Assembly (NCBI RefSeq): GCF_008386395.1
Contig: NZ_CP043761.1
Location: forward strand, 2,852,001-2,916,000
Source of the DNA: Paenibacillus sp. 37
Lineage (GTDB): Bacteria; Bacillota; Bacilli; Paenibacillales; Paenibacillaceae
Length of the DNA stretch: 64,000 nt
Direction: 5' to 3'
Below, one piece after another: positions 27,039 through 36,473 of this stretch (within the stretch, counting starts at the first letter, position 1; every line of letters starts with the position of its first letter). The notes beneath the pieces were generated by a model. It saw only the letters and a list, made by a program, of their open reading frames with translations, searched no databases and was not told where the DNA came from. Position numbers and translations under genes: made by a program.

Positions 27039-28745
27039 ATGACACAAAGAATGGTAGAGAAGATGTCAAAAGAGCAGCAGTACCTTGTAAATCAGTCCAT
27101 GTTGATGATGGATAGCTTCTATGACAAGGAATTGGATCTGCTTCGCAGTTTTGAAGAGGAGGATTCATCGCAGCACAGCACACGAGCCAGCGCACATTAT
27201 GCGCTAGGGTTGTTGATTCGAGATGAGCCTGGTGATGTGGAACGCGCGATACGGGTGTTCCACAAGGTGCTCGATGTTCAATATGACGCTCCGGATGAAA
27301 TCTATCACGGAACCTTCGCGACCCGGCCAAATGATGTGCATCCACCAGCGGGTCACTATGCTTGGAAATCTTTTGCGCCAGGCACGGCCTATTTCCTGGA
27401 ACGCACCTTTGAGAAGGTGTCTGCGCAGTTTATCCATAAATTACAGGAAGATGGATCTCTGCTTACAGAGACGGCAGATTCCAAACAACTGAAACGCCTG
27501 TTTCATTCGGCAGTGAATCAGGTCCTGCCACCGGTCTGGATCAGTTATGATCCCAACTGGCGCGAGTTTATCGCTTGTGTCTGTGTGGTCGTAACTGCCG
27601 AATTCGCCGAACTTATGCCGGAGACACTCATGAAACGGATGGACCATGCGATGGAACTGGCTGTTCAAGGGTCAATAGAACGGAGGTTATCCGACGTAAT
27701 TCCAATGAACACGAATATTGAGTTGATGCATATTTTCATCACCCACTATTATGGCCATCGCTTGAACCGAACAGAATGGATTCAGCATTCGGATGAACAG
27801 GCAGAGGGATTGATGATGGAGTTTGAACAATACAACGGTACATTCGCGGAATTCAATACGACAACGTATTTCGGGGTGGATCTGTCCGTGCTTGGCATGT
27901 ATCGAAAGTATGGACTCACCCAACGTTTAGTTGAAATTGGACACCGGATCGAACACGGGCTGTGGAATAACATTGCGCTATATTACAATGCCAACCTGGA
28001 GAATCTCTCCGGCCCATTCTCTCGGGCGTACGACATGGAGATGCGAGAGCATAGTTCGATCGGTGTATTTATCTATCTTTTGCTTGGTGAAGGGTATGAA
28101 TATCTGGCAGGAATCAACTGTGAGTCAGGTCATGATCCACTGATTGCGCTCCTTGGGGTCGATGTGCCCGCAGAAGCCGTGCCGTATTTCAGGACTCATC
28201 AAGCGGATCGGCTTGTGCAGAAACAGTTCATGGAACTGTGTGAGCGCAATGATCCAACGTCCAATCGGAATTTGTGTACAGCCAAAGCTTGGATCGGTGA
28301 GGATCGGATGATTGGGGCCATGTCGGGAAGTGTGAATACGAATGGACAGATGCATCCAGCTACGATCCACTGGCAGATAGAGACGGGGGAGCGTTATTAT
28401 CTTCGCTTGATCCGCCGTGAGGTAGGCGAGGGGTGGAATAGTCATCTGCGGGGATTGACGTTTGATGCGGATCTCACGCCAGATTCGTTAACCATTGATG
28501 TCGCATTGGATACAGAGGAAGAAATCGAAGTTTATTTTGAAATCAGAGGGCCTTCCCTTCGTCAGCAGGATATTACGCCAGCCTTATGGCAGTTCCCTGG
28601 ACTTACGTGTACCGTGAAGGCTGAAGCGCCTGAACCATCCGTATTAATGTATGTGAATCATGCGGAGATCATCTATCGTTATGTACCTGGAAAGACTGCG
28701 AACAAGATGAGATTTGAATTGACCATACATGAAGATAACGGATAG
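27039..28745 (+). CDS. Unrecognised 568-aa cytoplasmic protein of the sugar locus
   Basis: Soluble, with no signal peptide or membrane span. The N-terminal two-thirds is helix-rich with regularly spaced aromatic and acidic motifs ('TYFGVDLSVLGMYRKYG', 'NANLENLSGPFSRAYDME'), suggestive of an (alpha/alpha) toroid such as glycan lyases or unsaturated-glycoside hydrolases use. The last 150 residues look like a beta-sandwich. I cannot name a family. The location between sugar permeases and a sugar-isomerase-like enzyme suggests that it cleaves or modifies the imported oligosaccharide inside the cell. GGGAGGG lies 8 nt before ATG 27039; the ATG at 27034 stops after two codons. Confidence 0.8.
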   Translation: MTQRMVEKMSKEQQYLVNQSMLMMDSFYDKELDLLRSFEEEDSSQHSTRASAHYALGLLIRDEPGDVERAIRVFHKVLDVQYDAPDEIYHGTFATRPNDVHPPAGHYAWKSFAPGTAYFLERTFEKVSAQFIHKLQEDGSLLTETADSKQLKRLFHSAVNQVLPPVWISYDPNWREFIACVCVVVTAEFAELMPETLMKRMDHAMELAVQGSIERRLSDVIPMNTNIELMHIFITHYYGHRLNRTEWIQHSDEQAEGLMMEFEQYNGTFAEFNTTTYFGVDLSVLGMYRKYGLTQRLVEIGHRIEHGLWNNIALYYNANLENLSGPFSRAYDMEMREHSSIGVFIYLLLGEGYEYLAGINCESGHDPLIALLGVDVPAEAVPYFRTHQADRLVQKQFMELCERNDPTSNRNLCTAKAWIGEDRMIGAMSGSVNTNGQMHPATIHWQIETGERYYLRLIRREVGEGWNSHLRGLTFDADLTPDSLTIDVALDTEEEIEVYFEIRGPSLRQQDITPALWQFPGLTCTVKAEAPEPSVLMYVNHAEIIYRYVPGKTANKMRFELTIHEDNG

Positions 28746-28772
28746 AGGAATGAATAGGTATATAAGATGGAC

Positions 28773-28981
28773 TGAACATTTACACGAGAACGAAGAGTGC
28801 AGAACCGATCTGAAGAAGCGGAGCGTTCGCCTGAAAGCTTTCTGCAAGAAAGCTGCATCGGAAGCATAAGCTATCTCCGGATTTTTCCCTTTGGAGAAGG
28901 GGATCAAAAAAATCTGGGGATAACAGCGATCGGAAGATGGCACTGCAATTGGAGTGATCTAGTGTAAAGTTTATTGGTTCA
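28773..28981 (+). repeat. Structured intergenic repeat / possible RNA element
   Basis: TTTACAC (28779-28785) and GTGTAAA (28962-28968), inside wider TGAAC/GTTCA ends, bracket two internal hairpins. One is AGCTTTCT-GCA-AGAAAGCT (28836-28854), perfect. The other is CCGGATTTTT pairing with AAAAATCTGG around CCCTTTGGAGAAGGG. From memory, similar sequences recur between genes in Paenibacillus genomes. No ORF is supported in 28746-29045. Confidence 0.5.
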
Positions 28982-29045
28982 ACTTATATAGATAGAGATA
29001 AATGGAATATGAATAGGGATGAAATGAGAGACAGGAGGACCAATC

Positions 29046-30011
29046 ATGTACACGGACAAGCAGGAATACTCGTTTTCAACATGTTGGAACATCAAGCGTC
29101 ATACGACCGGACAAGGCATGATTGAAGAGATCAAATCTCTTGGATTCAGACAGGTGGAATTGAATTATAACGTTACGGAAGAGATGCTGCAGACGATAGA
29201 ACCGATGATTGAACGGGGCGAGATCGGTGTATCCAGTGTGCATAATACATTCCCGCATGTGCCTGATCCGGATTATGGGACGGATTCCGTCCTGCTCGGA
29301 TTCGATGATGAGCCGCGCCGTAAACGAGCGATTGAACTGTTACTTCGCTCAGCCGAGTACGCACATCGTTATGGCGCCAAGGCTGTTGTTGTACATCCGG
29401 GTGAGGTTCCGTTTGAATACAATATAGATGAAGCATTGAAAAAGATATACCACGATCAGGGGCCGGACTCCCCGGCGTATCAATCTTTATGGCAAGAGAT
29501 GTTGGAGAAACGGGAAGATGGCAGCGCACATTACCTGAGTCGGATTCAGGAGAGTCTGGAAGAGGTATGTGACTTGTCTGAGCAGCGAGGATACGGGGTG
29601 AATTTCGGTATTGAGACCCGTTCGCGCTGTTATCAGATGCCGACTTTGCACGAAGCGGGAACGATTATTGGACGCATGAAGGGCGCGCCGCTTGGTCTCT
29701 GGTACGATATTGGTCACGGCATGATGATGGATCGAATGGGACTGTACGATAATGTACGTGAAGCTAACGCGTTGATTGATCACGTGGTTGGCGTGCATAT
29801 TCATGAAACCGTAGGGTTGGCAGATCATTGGTGTCCATATATTCATAGTAAAGACATGACCTTTTTTGATTCATTTTTGGATATTATTGATCGTTCGCCG
29901 GTGAAAGTATATGAGCTGAAAGCCGCTTGTACACCGGAAGAAATTGATGAAAGTCATGGAATAATCACGGCTCGTATTGCTGAACGTCATGCGGCGCGTC
30001 AGCGCGGATAA
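29046..30011 (+). CDS. Sugar phosphate isomerase/epimerase-like TIM-barrel protein
   Basis: A 321-aa member of the xylose-isomerase-like TIM-barrel superfamily (AP endonuclease 2 fold). Conserved metal-site contexts are visible: 'VEL(N)YN', 'VSSVHNTFPHV', 'VVVHPGEV', 'FGIETRSR' (Glu), 'WYDIGHGM' (Asp and His), 'GVHIHE' (His) and 'VYELKA' (Glu). It probably isomerises or epimerises a sugar or sugar acid in the pathway served by the upstream importer. AGGAGG precedes ATG 29046. It is the last gene of the carbohydrate locus. Confidence 0.85.
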   Translation: MYTDKQEYSFSTCWNIKRHTTGQGMIEEIKSLGFRQVELNYNVTEEMLQTIEPMIERGEIGVSSVHNTFPHVPDPDYGTDSVLLGFDDEPRRKRAIELLLRSAEYAHRYGAKAVVVHPGEVPFEYNIDEALKKIYHDQGPDSPAYQSLWQEMLEKREDGSAHYLSRIQESLEEVCDLSEQRGYGVNFGIETRSRCYQMPTLHEAGTIIGRMKGAPLGLWYDIGHGMMMDRMGLYDNVREANALIDHVVGVHIHETVGLADHWCPYIHSKDMTFFDSFLDIIDRSPVKVYELKAACTPEEIDESHGIITARIAERHAARQRG

Positions 30012-30064
30012 AGATCACATGCTTCAAACATGAATGCACCTTATAGGAAAGTAAACCAACAGAT

Positions 30065-30117
30065 AGAGCGGTTCAGAACAAACCTCAGGTTGCATTACAG
30101 GGTGTTCTGCCGCTCTT
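30065..30117. terminator. Hairpin between converging genes
   Basis: AGAGCGG-TT-CAGAACA (30065-30080) pairs with TGTTCTG-CCGCTCT (30103-30116), a 14-bp stem with a 2-nt bulge. The T-tract is poor. It is placed to end the TIM-barrel transcript and perhaps the converging regulator transcript. Confidence 0.5.
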
Positions 30118-30146
30118 ATGTTGTACTTTTAAACTGGTACATGTTT

Positions 30147-30782
30147 TTACCGTTTCTCAGGGAGTGTTACATCACCGAGGATCCCTGCCTGATATCCTTT
30201 GACTACAGCACCAATTCTGGACTTCACACCAAATTTCTGTGTAATAGAGGTGATATGATACTCCACTGTACGTTGACTGATCGCCAGATCCTGTGCAATT
30301 TCCTTATTGGTCATCTCCAGTGCAATACGGTTAAGCACTTCGCGTTCTGTTGCAGTGAGTGATTCCTCCAGATTAGAGGATAACATGGTCTCTGGAACAA
30401 GCACATGACCCAACATACTTTGGTGGATGGCGTTAATAATCTGTCCATACGTTGCTTGTTTCGACAAGTAGGCATGGACGCCCAGATCATAAGCCTTCAA
30501 CTGGAATTCGTGATAGTTGTACCCGGATAACAATATAATTTTGACGGATAACCCGTATTGATCTTTCAATCTTCTCACAACCTCAAAACCATCAAGTTGG
30601 GGCATGCGAATATCCATGACGACAACATCTGGTCGCAACGCCTCTACTTCGGATAAAAAAAGTAATGGATCGCTGAAAGTCTTCAATACCTGTATGCCGG
30701 GTTCGCGGTTTAAGCGATTGTTGAGACCTTCCATGACCAGGGGGTGATCATCAAGCAGTACGACTGTAATGGGTTCGCTCAT
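30147..30782 (-). CDS. LuxR-type response regulator (ComA/DegU-like)
   Basis: A 211-aa regulator with a receiver domain ('LLDDHPLVMEGL', phospho-acceptor Asp57 in VVVMDIRMP, 'ILLSGY', 'LSKQA') and a C-terminal LuxR HTH ('LTATEREVLNRIALEMTNKEIAQDLAISQRTVEYHI'). The ATG at 30782 overlaps the stop of the upstream kinase by ATGA, so translation is coupled, and AAAGGAG lies about 10 nt before it. The partner is the ComP-like kinase. Targets are unknown. Confidence 0.9.
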   Translation of the reverse strand: MSEPITVVLLDDHPLVMEGLNNRLNREPGIQVLKTFSDPLLFLSEVEALRPDVVVMDIRMPQLDGFEVVRRLKDQYGLSVKIILLSGYNYHEFQLKAYDLGVHAYLSKQATYGQIINAIHQSMLGHVLVPETMLSSNLEESLTATEREVLNRIALEMTNKEIAQDLAISQRTVEYHITSITQKFGVKSRIGAVVKGYQAGILGDVTLPEKR

Positions 30783-33160
30783 TGTTCAGTTGCTCCTTTG
30801 GTTAAAGGCAAAAGAATGTTGATTGAGGTTCCTTTGCCAAGGCTGGAATGTAAGGTGAATTCTCCACCGAGATGCTGAATGCTGCTTTGTATGGATATCA
30901 AACCGAAGTGCCCTGTTGCAGTAGCAAATGTGGTATGAACATTAAACCCCAAGCCGTTATCCTCTACTTGGAGAATCAAGTCATTATCCCTTGTATGTAC
31001 CTGTATGAAGCAAAACGACGCCTGTGCGTGCTTCATCACATTCATAATGAGTTCACGGATCGTCCGAAAGACGGTGGATTTCAGAGGATCGTGCTTTAAC
31101 TCTTCAGAGAGGGCGTTATAGTTTAGTTCCATTCTGAGACCACTTTGTATTTGAAGTGTACGGATGAGCCATTGCAACGCTTCCTCCAGATCACTTCGAT
31201 CCATAATATGAGGGTAGAGATCATCACACAATTGGCGTATATCTCTCTGGGAAGCATACAGGCACTCCAGCCAAACAGCCGTTTGATCCTTATGCGTCTC
31301 TCCGGTATCGTGTAATTCCTCCAAATCACGAGACAGGAAAATCAGGTTTTGTAGCAGTTGGTCATGCAGGAAATAAGAGGTTTTCATACGCTCTGCCTGT
31401 TGGGCTTCCATCATAATATCATTGAACTGCCGATGGCGGCGTATCTGGTGTTCATGAAGATCTGTCTGGTCTACACGGTATTCATATCGCTTCTGCAGAT
31501 CAGATAAGAGTTTGCCATTGATGAGCATTCGAATCGCTTCCAGCCTGCCTTTATCAATGATCTCCTGCTCTTCTGCTGAAAAAAAGGTGCGATTTTCTTT
31601 GTGACCAATGCCTAGAAATCCTATCATCTCCGTCGTTGGTTCACCTGAAAGCTCCCAAACCTGTGCCAAGTCATATTTCTGTCGTAAAACTTCAATATCC
31701 AACACCTCGTTATCGATATTCTGAATGGAAGAAAAAACGCCTGTACCTTCCTGAGAATATCTGTGCTTATCATCAATCCATATGACAATGACGCCTTCAA
31801 TATCCAGCATCTTGTGGAACATCTCGGCAAACACGTGAATCATGTCCCGCATGTTTTGCTGCTCAGCCATTCGCACAGTCAACCGCAGTTGCTGGTGTTC
31901 CAACCAGTCTTTATTAAGTTTGTTTTTCTTGCGTGAGCGGGTGAGCATGTACTGATACACCCAAGTGATCAGCAAAAACGAGACAAACAGTAAGCTGATA
32001 TGAATTAACGAATGCAGGTGCGAAGCAGCCAGAAACAGTAAAAATACGATCAAAGCATATAGTCCATGAATCATCAATCTTGGCATAACCAGTTTGAAGT
32101 CAAGCATGCTCCGTTGTACAAGTACATAAGTGAACATCCATGATAAAGGAAGAAATCCAATTAATGTGTACTCTACAGGCAATAATGGTTCACCTTGAAG
32201 CAGGGTTGGAATAGCAAAACAGATGATGAAGGGAATTAGGCTAAAAATAATTCCTGTTAACATGAGCAATAGCTGGTTCTGCTCCTTGCGATTGTAGCTT
32301 TTACGATTAACCCATGTCATCCAGATTAAGATCAGAAGGGTTGCGCAAAGAATAAAGTTAAGCAGATTGGTTGGACCAGACGGCGCAACAGGAGTACTGA
32401 CGGTGGTAATGCCTTGATTGATCTGAACATCGGTCATCATCCACTGCTTGATGTATAAATATACTAGGCCTGCAGAATAAGCAACTGCAATACCTCTGCT
32501 GATGAATAGTAACCACCGAAAACGATGCAGACGGGTACGGAATGCAAAAGACACATAAAAAGCGGCTAGACAGTAAGGTAACCATGCCGCACAAAAGGCC
32601 AGAATATAATTGGATAAAGGCAACTGGGATGTGTATATCGTCAGTATACATATGGCCATGGACAGGTTAAGCAGGTAGAACAGACGCATCACTCGTGAAC
32701 CGGGTTGGTTAAACAGGGCGTAGCTTCCTGTCACCAATAGCAATAATTCCAAAATGGATGAGAATCCGATGTTAAACCATTCGCGTGGTCCAGGCTTCAT
32801 GGTATGTTCGGATGCCTGACCGCGAGAATTCTCAACGCTAATGGTATAGGCTTCAGTCACTAAGAATTCACCTTTTTGATGGAGTAAGCGGACTTCTCTT
32901 TTGGGTTCCAGCGAGATAACGGTGTCACCCGATCTAATCCCGGATGTATATGCTAAACCTTGAGGATCTACATCATGTACTTCCCAAGAATTGGAGGCAT
33001 TTGGTTTTAACGAAAGACCGATATAAGGATTTAAAAATGAAGAGATATGTATATACGTGGCTGTCAGTATAAAGCACAACATCGTGACAAACCAAACAGA
33101 ACTAAATTTATATGTGGTGACACTATGTAATGAATTTCTTAATCCCATGCGAGTAATCAT
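30779..33160 (-). CDS. ComP-like membrane sensor histidine kinase with extracytoplasmic PDZ-like loop
   Basis: 793 aa. Helix 1 (about 20-40) is followed by a roughly 85-residue outside loop with a PDZ-like core ('DVDPQGLAYTSGIRSGDTVISLEPK'), then seven or so further helices to about residue 420. A GAF-like region, HisKA_3 ('TSYFLHDQLLQNLIFLSRDL') and HATPase_c ('ELIMNVMKHAQ', 'VEDNGLGF', 'GHFGLISIQSSI') complete it. This is the ComP architecture of the B. subtilis quorum system. There is no comQ/comX pair upstream, so the signal is unknown. The start codon is uncertain; ATG 33160 has only a weak ribosome binding site. Confidence 0.87.
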   Translation of the reverse strand: MITRMGLRNSLHSVTTYKFSSVWFVTMLCFILTATYIHISSFLNPYIGLSLKPNASNSWEVHDVDPQGLAYTSGIRSGDTVISLEPKREVRLLHQKGEFLVTEAYTISVENSRGQASEHTMKPGPREWFNIGFSSILELLLLVTGSYALFNQPGSRVMRLFYLLNLSMAICILTIYTSQLPLSNYILAFCAAWLPYCLAAFYVSFAFRTRLHRFRWLLFISRGIAVAYSAGLVYLYIKQWMMTDVQINQGITTVSTPVAPSGPTNLLNFILCATLLILIWMTWVNRKSYNRKEQNQLLLMLTGIIFSLIPFIICFAIPTLLQGEPLLPVEYTLIGFLPLSWMFTYVLVQRSMLDFKLVMPRLMIHGLYALIVFLLFLAASHLHSLIHISLLFVSFLLITWVYQYMLTRSRKKNKLNKDWLEHQQLRLTVRMAEQQNMRDMIHVFAEMFHKMLDIEGVIVIWIDDKHRYSQEGTGVFSSIQNIDNEVLDIEVLRQKYDLAQVWELSGEPTTEMIGFLGIGHKENRTFFSAEEQEIIDKGRLEAIRMLINGKLLSDLQKRYEYRVDQTDLHEHQIRRHRQFNDIMMEAQQAERMKTSYFLHDQLLQNLIFLSRDLEELHDTGETHKDQTAVWLECLYASQRDIRQLCDDLYPHIMDRSDLEEALQWLIRTLQIQSGLRMELNYNALSEELKHDPLKSTVFRTIRELIMNVMKHAQASFCFIQVHTRDNDLILQVEDNGLGFNVHTTFATATGHFGLISIQSSIQHLGGEFTLHSSLGKGTSINILLPLTKGATEQ

Positions 33161-33247
33161 CCGTTCTTATAAAATGCATCATTGGTAAAATGAAGTGGAA
33201 AAACAAGCCATGTAGCAATGACATGGCTTGCCGAGCATCACTCTATG

Positions 33248-35284
33248 TTAATGTAGCAGAGTGCCTAACATTTTGTACATCAAAATTGATGATTCCTGCC
33301 TAAGCATAGGCTGCTTTGATCTATAATCCACAGCACCGCTGCTGGATATGGATACTTCCGGACCGTAGAGACCTAGAGCAACCACAAACTGGACCCCTTC
33401 TTCAGCCCAACGATCCTGTGAACCGGCAAGATTGGCAGTTACGGCAGGTGCACCAAGTAGTTGTTGAGCCGTTCTGGAAATAATCACTGCGGCCTCTTGC
33501 CTTGTGATGGCTTGGTCAGGATGGAACAATCCACGGGTGTTACCTTGCACAATTCCCAGTTCCAGGGCGGTTTGAATGAAGGCGGCATAGGGGCTTAACT
33601 GGGTGTCTTTAAATTTTGGTGATTGAGTCGAAATTGACATCCCGCTTATACCCACGACCTGTGTTACAAATTCTCCACGACTTACAGGCTTCTCTGGTTC
33701 AAATTGGGATTGATCCTGTGGATACAGGCCAATCTGTGTTAAGCGATAGATGTACGGAGCATAGGGGTGGTCTTCTGGCACATCTTCATAAGGCTTGGCT
33801 TCTGGCAATTTCTCGGACCAGCTATCTGACTTGTTGTAATAGAAATACGTGATTTCACCTAACTGATTTTTTTTGAAACCAGCGAGTTTACCGTCCTCAT
33901 CCATGAACAACATGTCCTTAACGGGTGTTAAGTTGTGAGTGCCATAAGCGTCTATAACCTGAAGCCCTTTCTCTGTTGCTGAAATATCATACAACCATGC
34001 GGGCAAGCGAATATCCCGATATAGTCCCTCGTAGGTACGGAGTGAAAAATCGGGTACGATATAATTGACATCTTGGGTCTCTTTGTTCGGATAAAAATGA
34101 TCCATAAATGCTTGGAAAAGCGCTTCTCGCAGATCAGGTCCATCACTGTTGGAGACGACAAATAGTCCGGTCTTCTCGTTAGGCAACAGCCATAGATTGG
34201 AGTGGAAGCCTGCAAGATCGCCTGCTTTACTCACGACTTTCCGTCCATGATTATATTGCGAATAGGTGGATTCGAATCCATAACCTGTGCCGGGTATATC
34301 AGGGTGTATGGAGACATCCAACGTTTGCATGTCCTGGACGGATGCCGGTTCGAGTATACGTGCACCCTGGTATGAACCTTGATTGAGCTGCGCAAGCATA
34401 AAATGAGCCATATCCCGTCCAGTCGTAATTAATCCACCCTCAGGTGAGCTATCCGGTACATTGGGATATTGCGGTAATGCCTGCCCTTCAGCGCCATAAG
34501 GAGTCGCGAGTTTACTGAGCGAGTCTTTGCTTAGTGTAAAATGGCTATTCGACATACCGAGTGGCTGGAAAATATGCTGTTGTACATAAGTCTCAAACGG
34601 AAGTTTGGACTGTTTCTGAACAATGTAGCCCAAGAGTGCATAGCCGTAGTTGTCGTAACGGAAAACTTCTCCTGGCGTGCGGACAACGGACGGTTGGTGG
34701 TCTTTGATGAATTGCTCAAGCGGATAAGAACTTCCCAGCTCCCTGTCTGTAGCTACTGCATCCGTGAAATCAAACCCGCTGGTGTGGGTCATCAGATGTT
34801 CCAATGTTAACGTTGTTCCGGTATGGTTGGTCAGATGCAAAGCGTCTGTGTATGCGCTGATATCCTGATCAAGCTTTACGTTACCTTGCTCGGCCAATTG
34901 CATAATAGCGGTTGCTGTCAGTGTTTTGGAGATGGAGGCTACACGGAACAGGGTGGAGTCGGCATCGACGGGGATTTGTTTTTCCGCATTGGCATAACCA
35001 TATCCTTTATTCAACACAATCTGTTGATCGTGAACAACGGTGACGACAGCCCCTTTCAGAGCAGACTTCACTTCAGGCTGGGCGAAGAATTGATTGATGA
35101 ACGATTCCGTTTCCTGAGGGGTTACCTGTTGAAGGGGGAGACTATTCTCTGCCGATACACTGGTTATTGTGGTGAAACTCAGAGATGCAACCAGAAGGAT
35201 GTTGGCTACGACACGTTTCCATTTAGGATTCGATTTGTAGTTCTGTTGTTGTTGAATTGGACATGTTGCTACGTAAGATTTCAT
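33248..35284 (-). CDS. Secreted serine hydrolase (beta-lactamase/PBP4* family) with SLH repeats
   Basis: 678 aa. A signal peptide (hydrophobic 'VANILLVASLSFTTITSVSA') is followed by a beta-lactamase-like serine hydrolase domain with the SxxK nucleophile motif in 'VASISKTLTATAI' and the YxN motif in 'RYDNYGY'. A middle beta domain comes next. At least two S-layer homology repeats lie in the last 150 residues ('DHPYAPYIYRLTQIGLYP...', 'SPYAAFIQTALELGIVQGNTRGLFHPDQAITRQEAA'). SLH domains bind pyruvylated secondary wall polymer, so the enzyme should sit on the cell wall, acting on D-Ala peptides or esters. Start ATG 35284, with AAAGGAG just upstream; the longer frame to 35335 has no binding site. 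Confidence 0.9.
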   Translation of the reverse strand: MKSYVATCPIQQQQNYKSNPKWKRVVANILLVASLSFTTITSVSAENSLPLQQVTPQETESFINQFFAQPEVKSALKGAVVTVVHDQQIVLNKGYGYANAEKQIPVDADSTLFRVASISKTLTATAIMQLAEQGNVKLDQDISAYTDALHLTNHTGTTLTLEHLMTHTSGFDFTDAVATDRELGSSYPLEQFIKDHQPSVVRTPGEVFRYDNYGYALLGYIVQKQSKLPFETYVQQHIFQPLGMSNSHFTLSKDSLSKLATPYGAEGQALPQYPNVPDSSPEGGLITTGRDMAHFMLAQLNQGSYQGARILEPASVQDMQTLDVSIHPDIPGTGYGFESTYSQYNHGRKVVSKAGDLAGFHSNLWLLPNEKTGLFVVSNSDGPDLREALFQAFMDHFYPNKETQDVNYIVPDFSLRTYEGLYRDIRLPAWLYDISATEKGLQVIDAYGTHNLTPVKDMLFMDEDGKLAGFKKNQLGEITYFYYNKSDSWSEKLPEAKPYEDVPEDHPYAPYIYRLTQIGLYPQDQSQFEPEKPVSRGEFVTQVVGISGMSISTQSPKFKDTQLSPYAAFIQTALELGIVQGNTRGLFHPDQAITRQEAAVIISRTAQQLLGAPAVTANLAGSQDRWAEEGVQFVVALGLYGPEVSISSSGAVDYRSKQPMLRQESSILMYKMLGTLLH

Positions 35285-35492
35285 GAAATTCTCCTTTGAG
35301 TTGAGAGATGTTGGCTCTCTTACATTTAAGTACATCTATAATCTAGCAGTTCGAATGTAATGGCGATTCCGTAGTACGCACTTATTATGGCAGGACTTCC
35401 GCAAACCTTTTTGCGTGATCCCGCAATCGCAGAAGGTGAATAGTGAGTTGCGAATGATCTTGAACATATGAAAAGATGAATTTGAATATATG

Positions 35493-35549
35493 AAAAAGAG
35501 GTATTTGTCATGATGGACCCAACGGGAGTCTCGACAAATACCTCTTTTT
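35493..35549. terminator. Strong hairpin terminator
   Basis: A 17-bp perfect stem (35493-35509 with 35533-35549), A-rich on one side and T-rich on the other, with a 23-nt loop. It ends the minus-strand P-loop gene and shields the hydrolase promoter. Between 35285 and 35492 I see only promoter-like AT-rich DNA. Confidence 0.85.
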
Positions 35550-35617
35550 GTTTCGTCTTTTTATTTTCCATGTGAAGCGACATAGTGCAAAGAAATTGGG
35601 AAGTAGCTTTTATAAAA

Positions 35618-36202
35618 CTACTCGTACATCCGTCGTTCAAGTTCGGCATAGGCAATCGCAGGATCATCATTGGAATTGTCAATATAAGCGACGGATGAAG
35701 CAGGGAGCGGCCAGGCTACTTCTTTACGGACGAGAGAAGCTGTGAAGGCATCCCAGTTTTCAAGTTTCCATTCATCCAATGGGGATTGTCTCGCTGTGAT
35801 CCGCTCGTGATACAACGCTTCATTCTCAAGATAGATATAGGCGACACGCACATCCGTGTCTTCCAGAGAACGTCCAATTCTTGCAAGTTCCTGAGCAATC
35901 CAATCCGGGGTTCCGATTTCTTTGGTAAATGGCCCGACAACGATCGTGTCGATACCCAACTGAACGTTATCCAGAGCTGCGTCCATCGTAATACGATATC
36001 CAAGATCACGGCACAACCTCTTGTATTCAGGCGAATCTCGGTCGGATGGATCGAGTCCCTGAAGGGTCATAATTGCCTCAGCCGCGGGACGAAGCAGGAT
36101 ATCCATATCGAAGAAAGCCGCTTTATGTTTACGGGAAAGAGCTTTGGCTAGTGTAGTCTTGCCACTTCCGGCCCCGCCGAGAAAGAAGATTAGTTTGCTC
36201 AT
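35618..36202 (-). CDS. P-loop NTPase / small-molecule kinase-like protein
   Basis: 194 aa with Walker A GGAGSGKTT (residues 9-17) near the start, a following 'AAFFDMDILLRP' acidic strand typical of shikimate or gluconate kinase-type folds, and an Arg-rich lid ('YHERITARQSPLDEWK'). It probably phosphorylates a small molecule, but the substrate cannot be named. Shine-Dalgarno AAGGAGG before ATG 36202 supports the start. It is a single gene with a terminator. Confidence 0.8.
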   Translation of the reverse strand: MSKLIFFLGGAGSGKTTLAKALSRKHKAAFFDMDILLRPAAEAIMTLQGLDPSDRDSPEYKRLCRDLGYRITMDAALDNVQLGIDTIVVGPFTKEIGTPDWIAQELARIGRSLEDTDVRVAYIYLENEALYHERITARQSPLDEWKLENWDAFTASLVRKEVAWPLPASSVAYIDNSNDDPAIAYAELERRMYE

Positions 36203-36473
36203 GAATGTAATGCCTCCTTAATTCTATTGAAAAAAATAGGTTATGTAATTGGATTATACGAATAGATAGATTCATCATTAGAGTTCGTGAATGAAAGGAC
36301 TTGTTTATTTTAACATAAATAAAGAAGGTTGATAGCTAGACAGAAAAGGAAGGATAAGGTAATATCATACCTAATTGTTCTATGCATAGATTTCCGATGT
36401 ATATGATCAGAAGAGATTTAAAAGTGAATTTTTTCGAAATCCAAAATGAATTGATAAGGAAGGAGTGGGCGCG

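Noticed and set aside
26950..27345. 131-aa minus-strand frame
   Set aside because: It spans the MITE-like element and the start of the 568-aa gene, and has no ribosome binding site.
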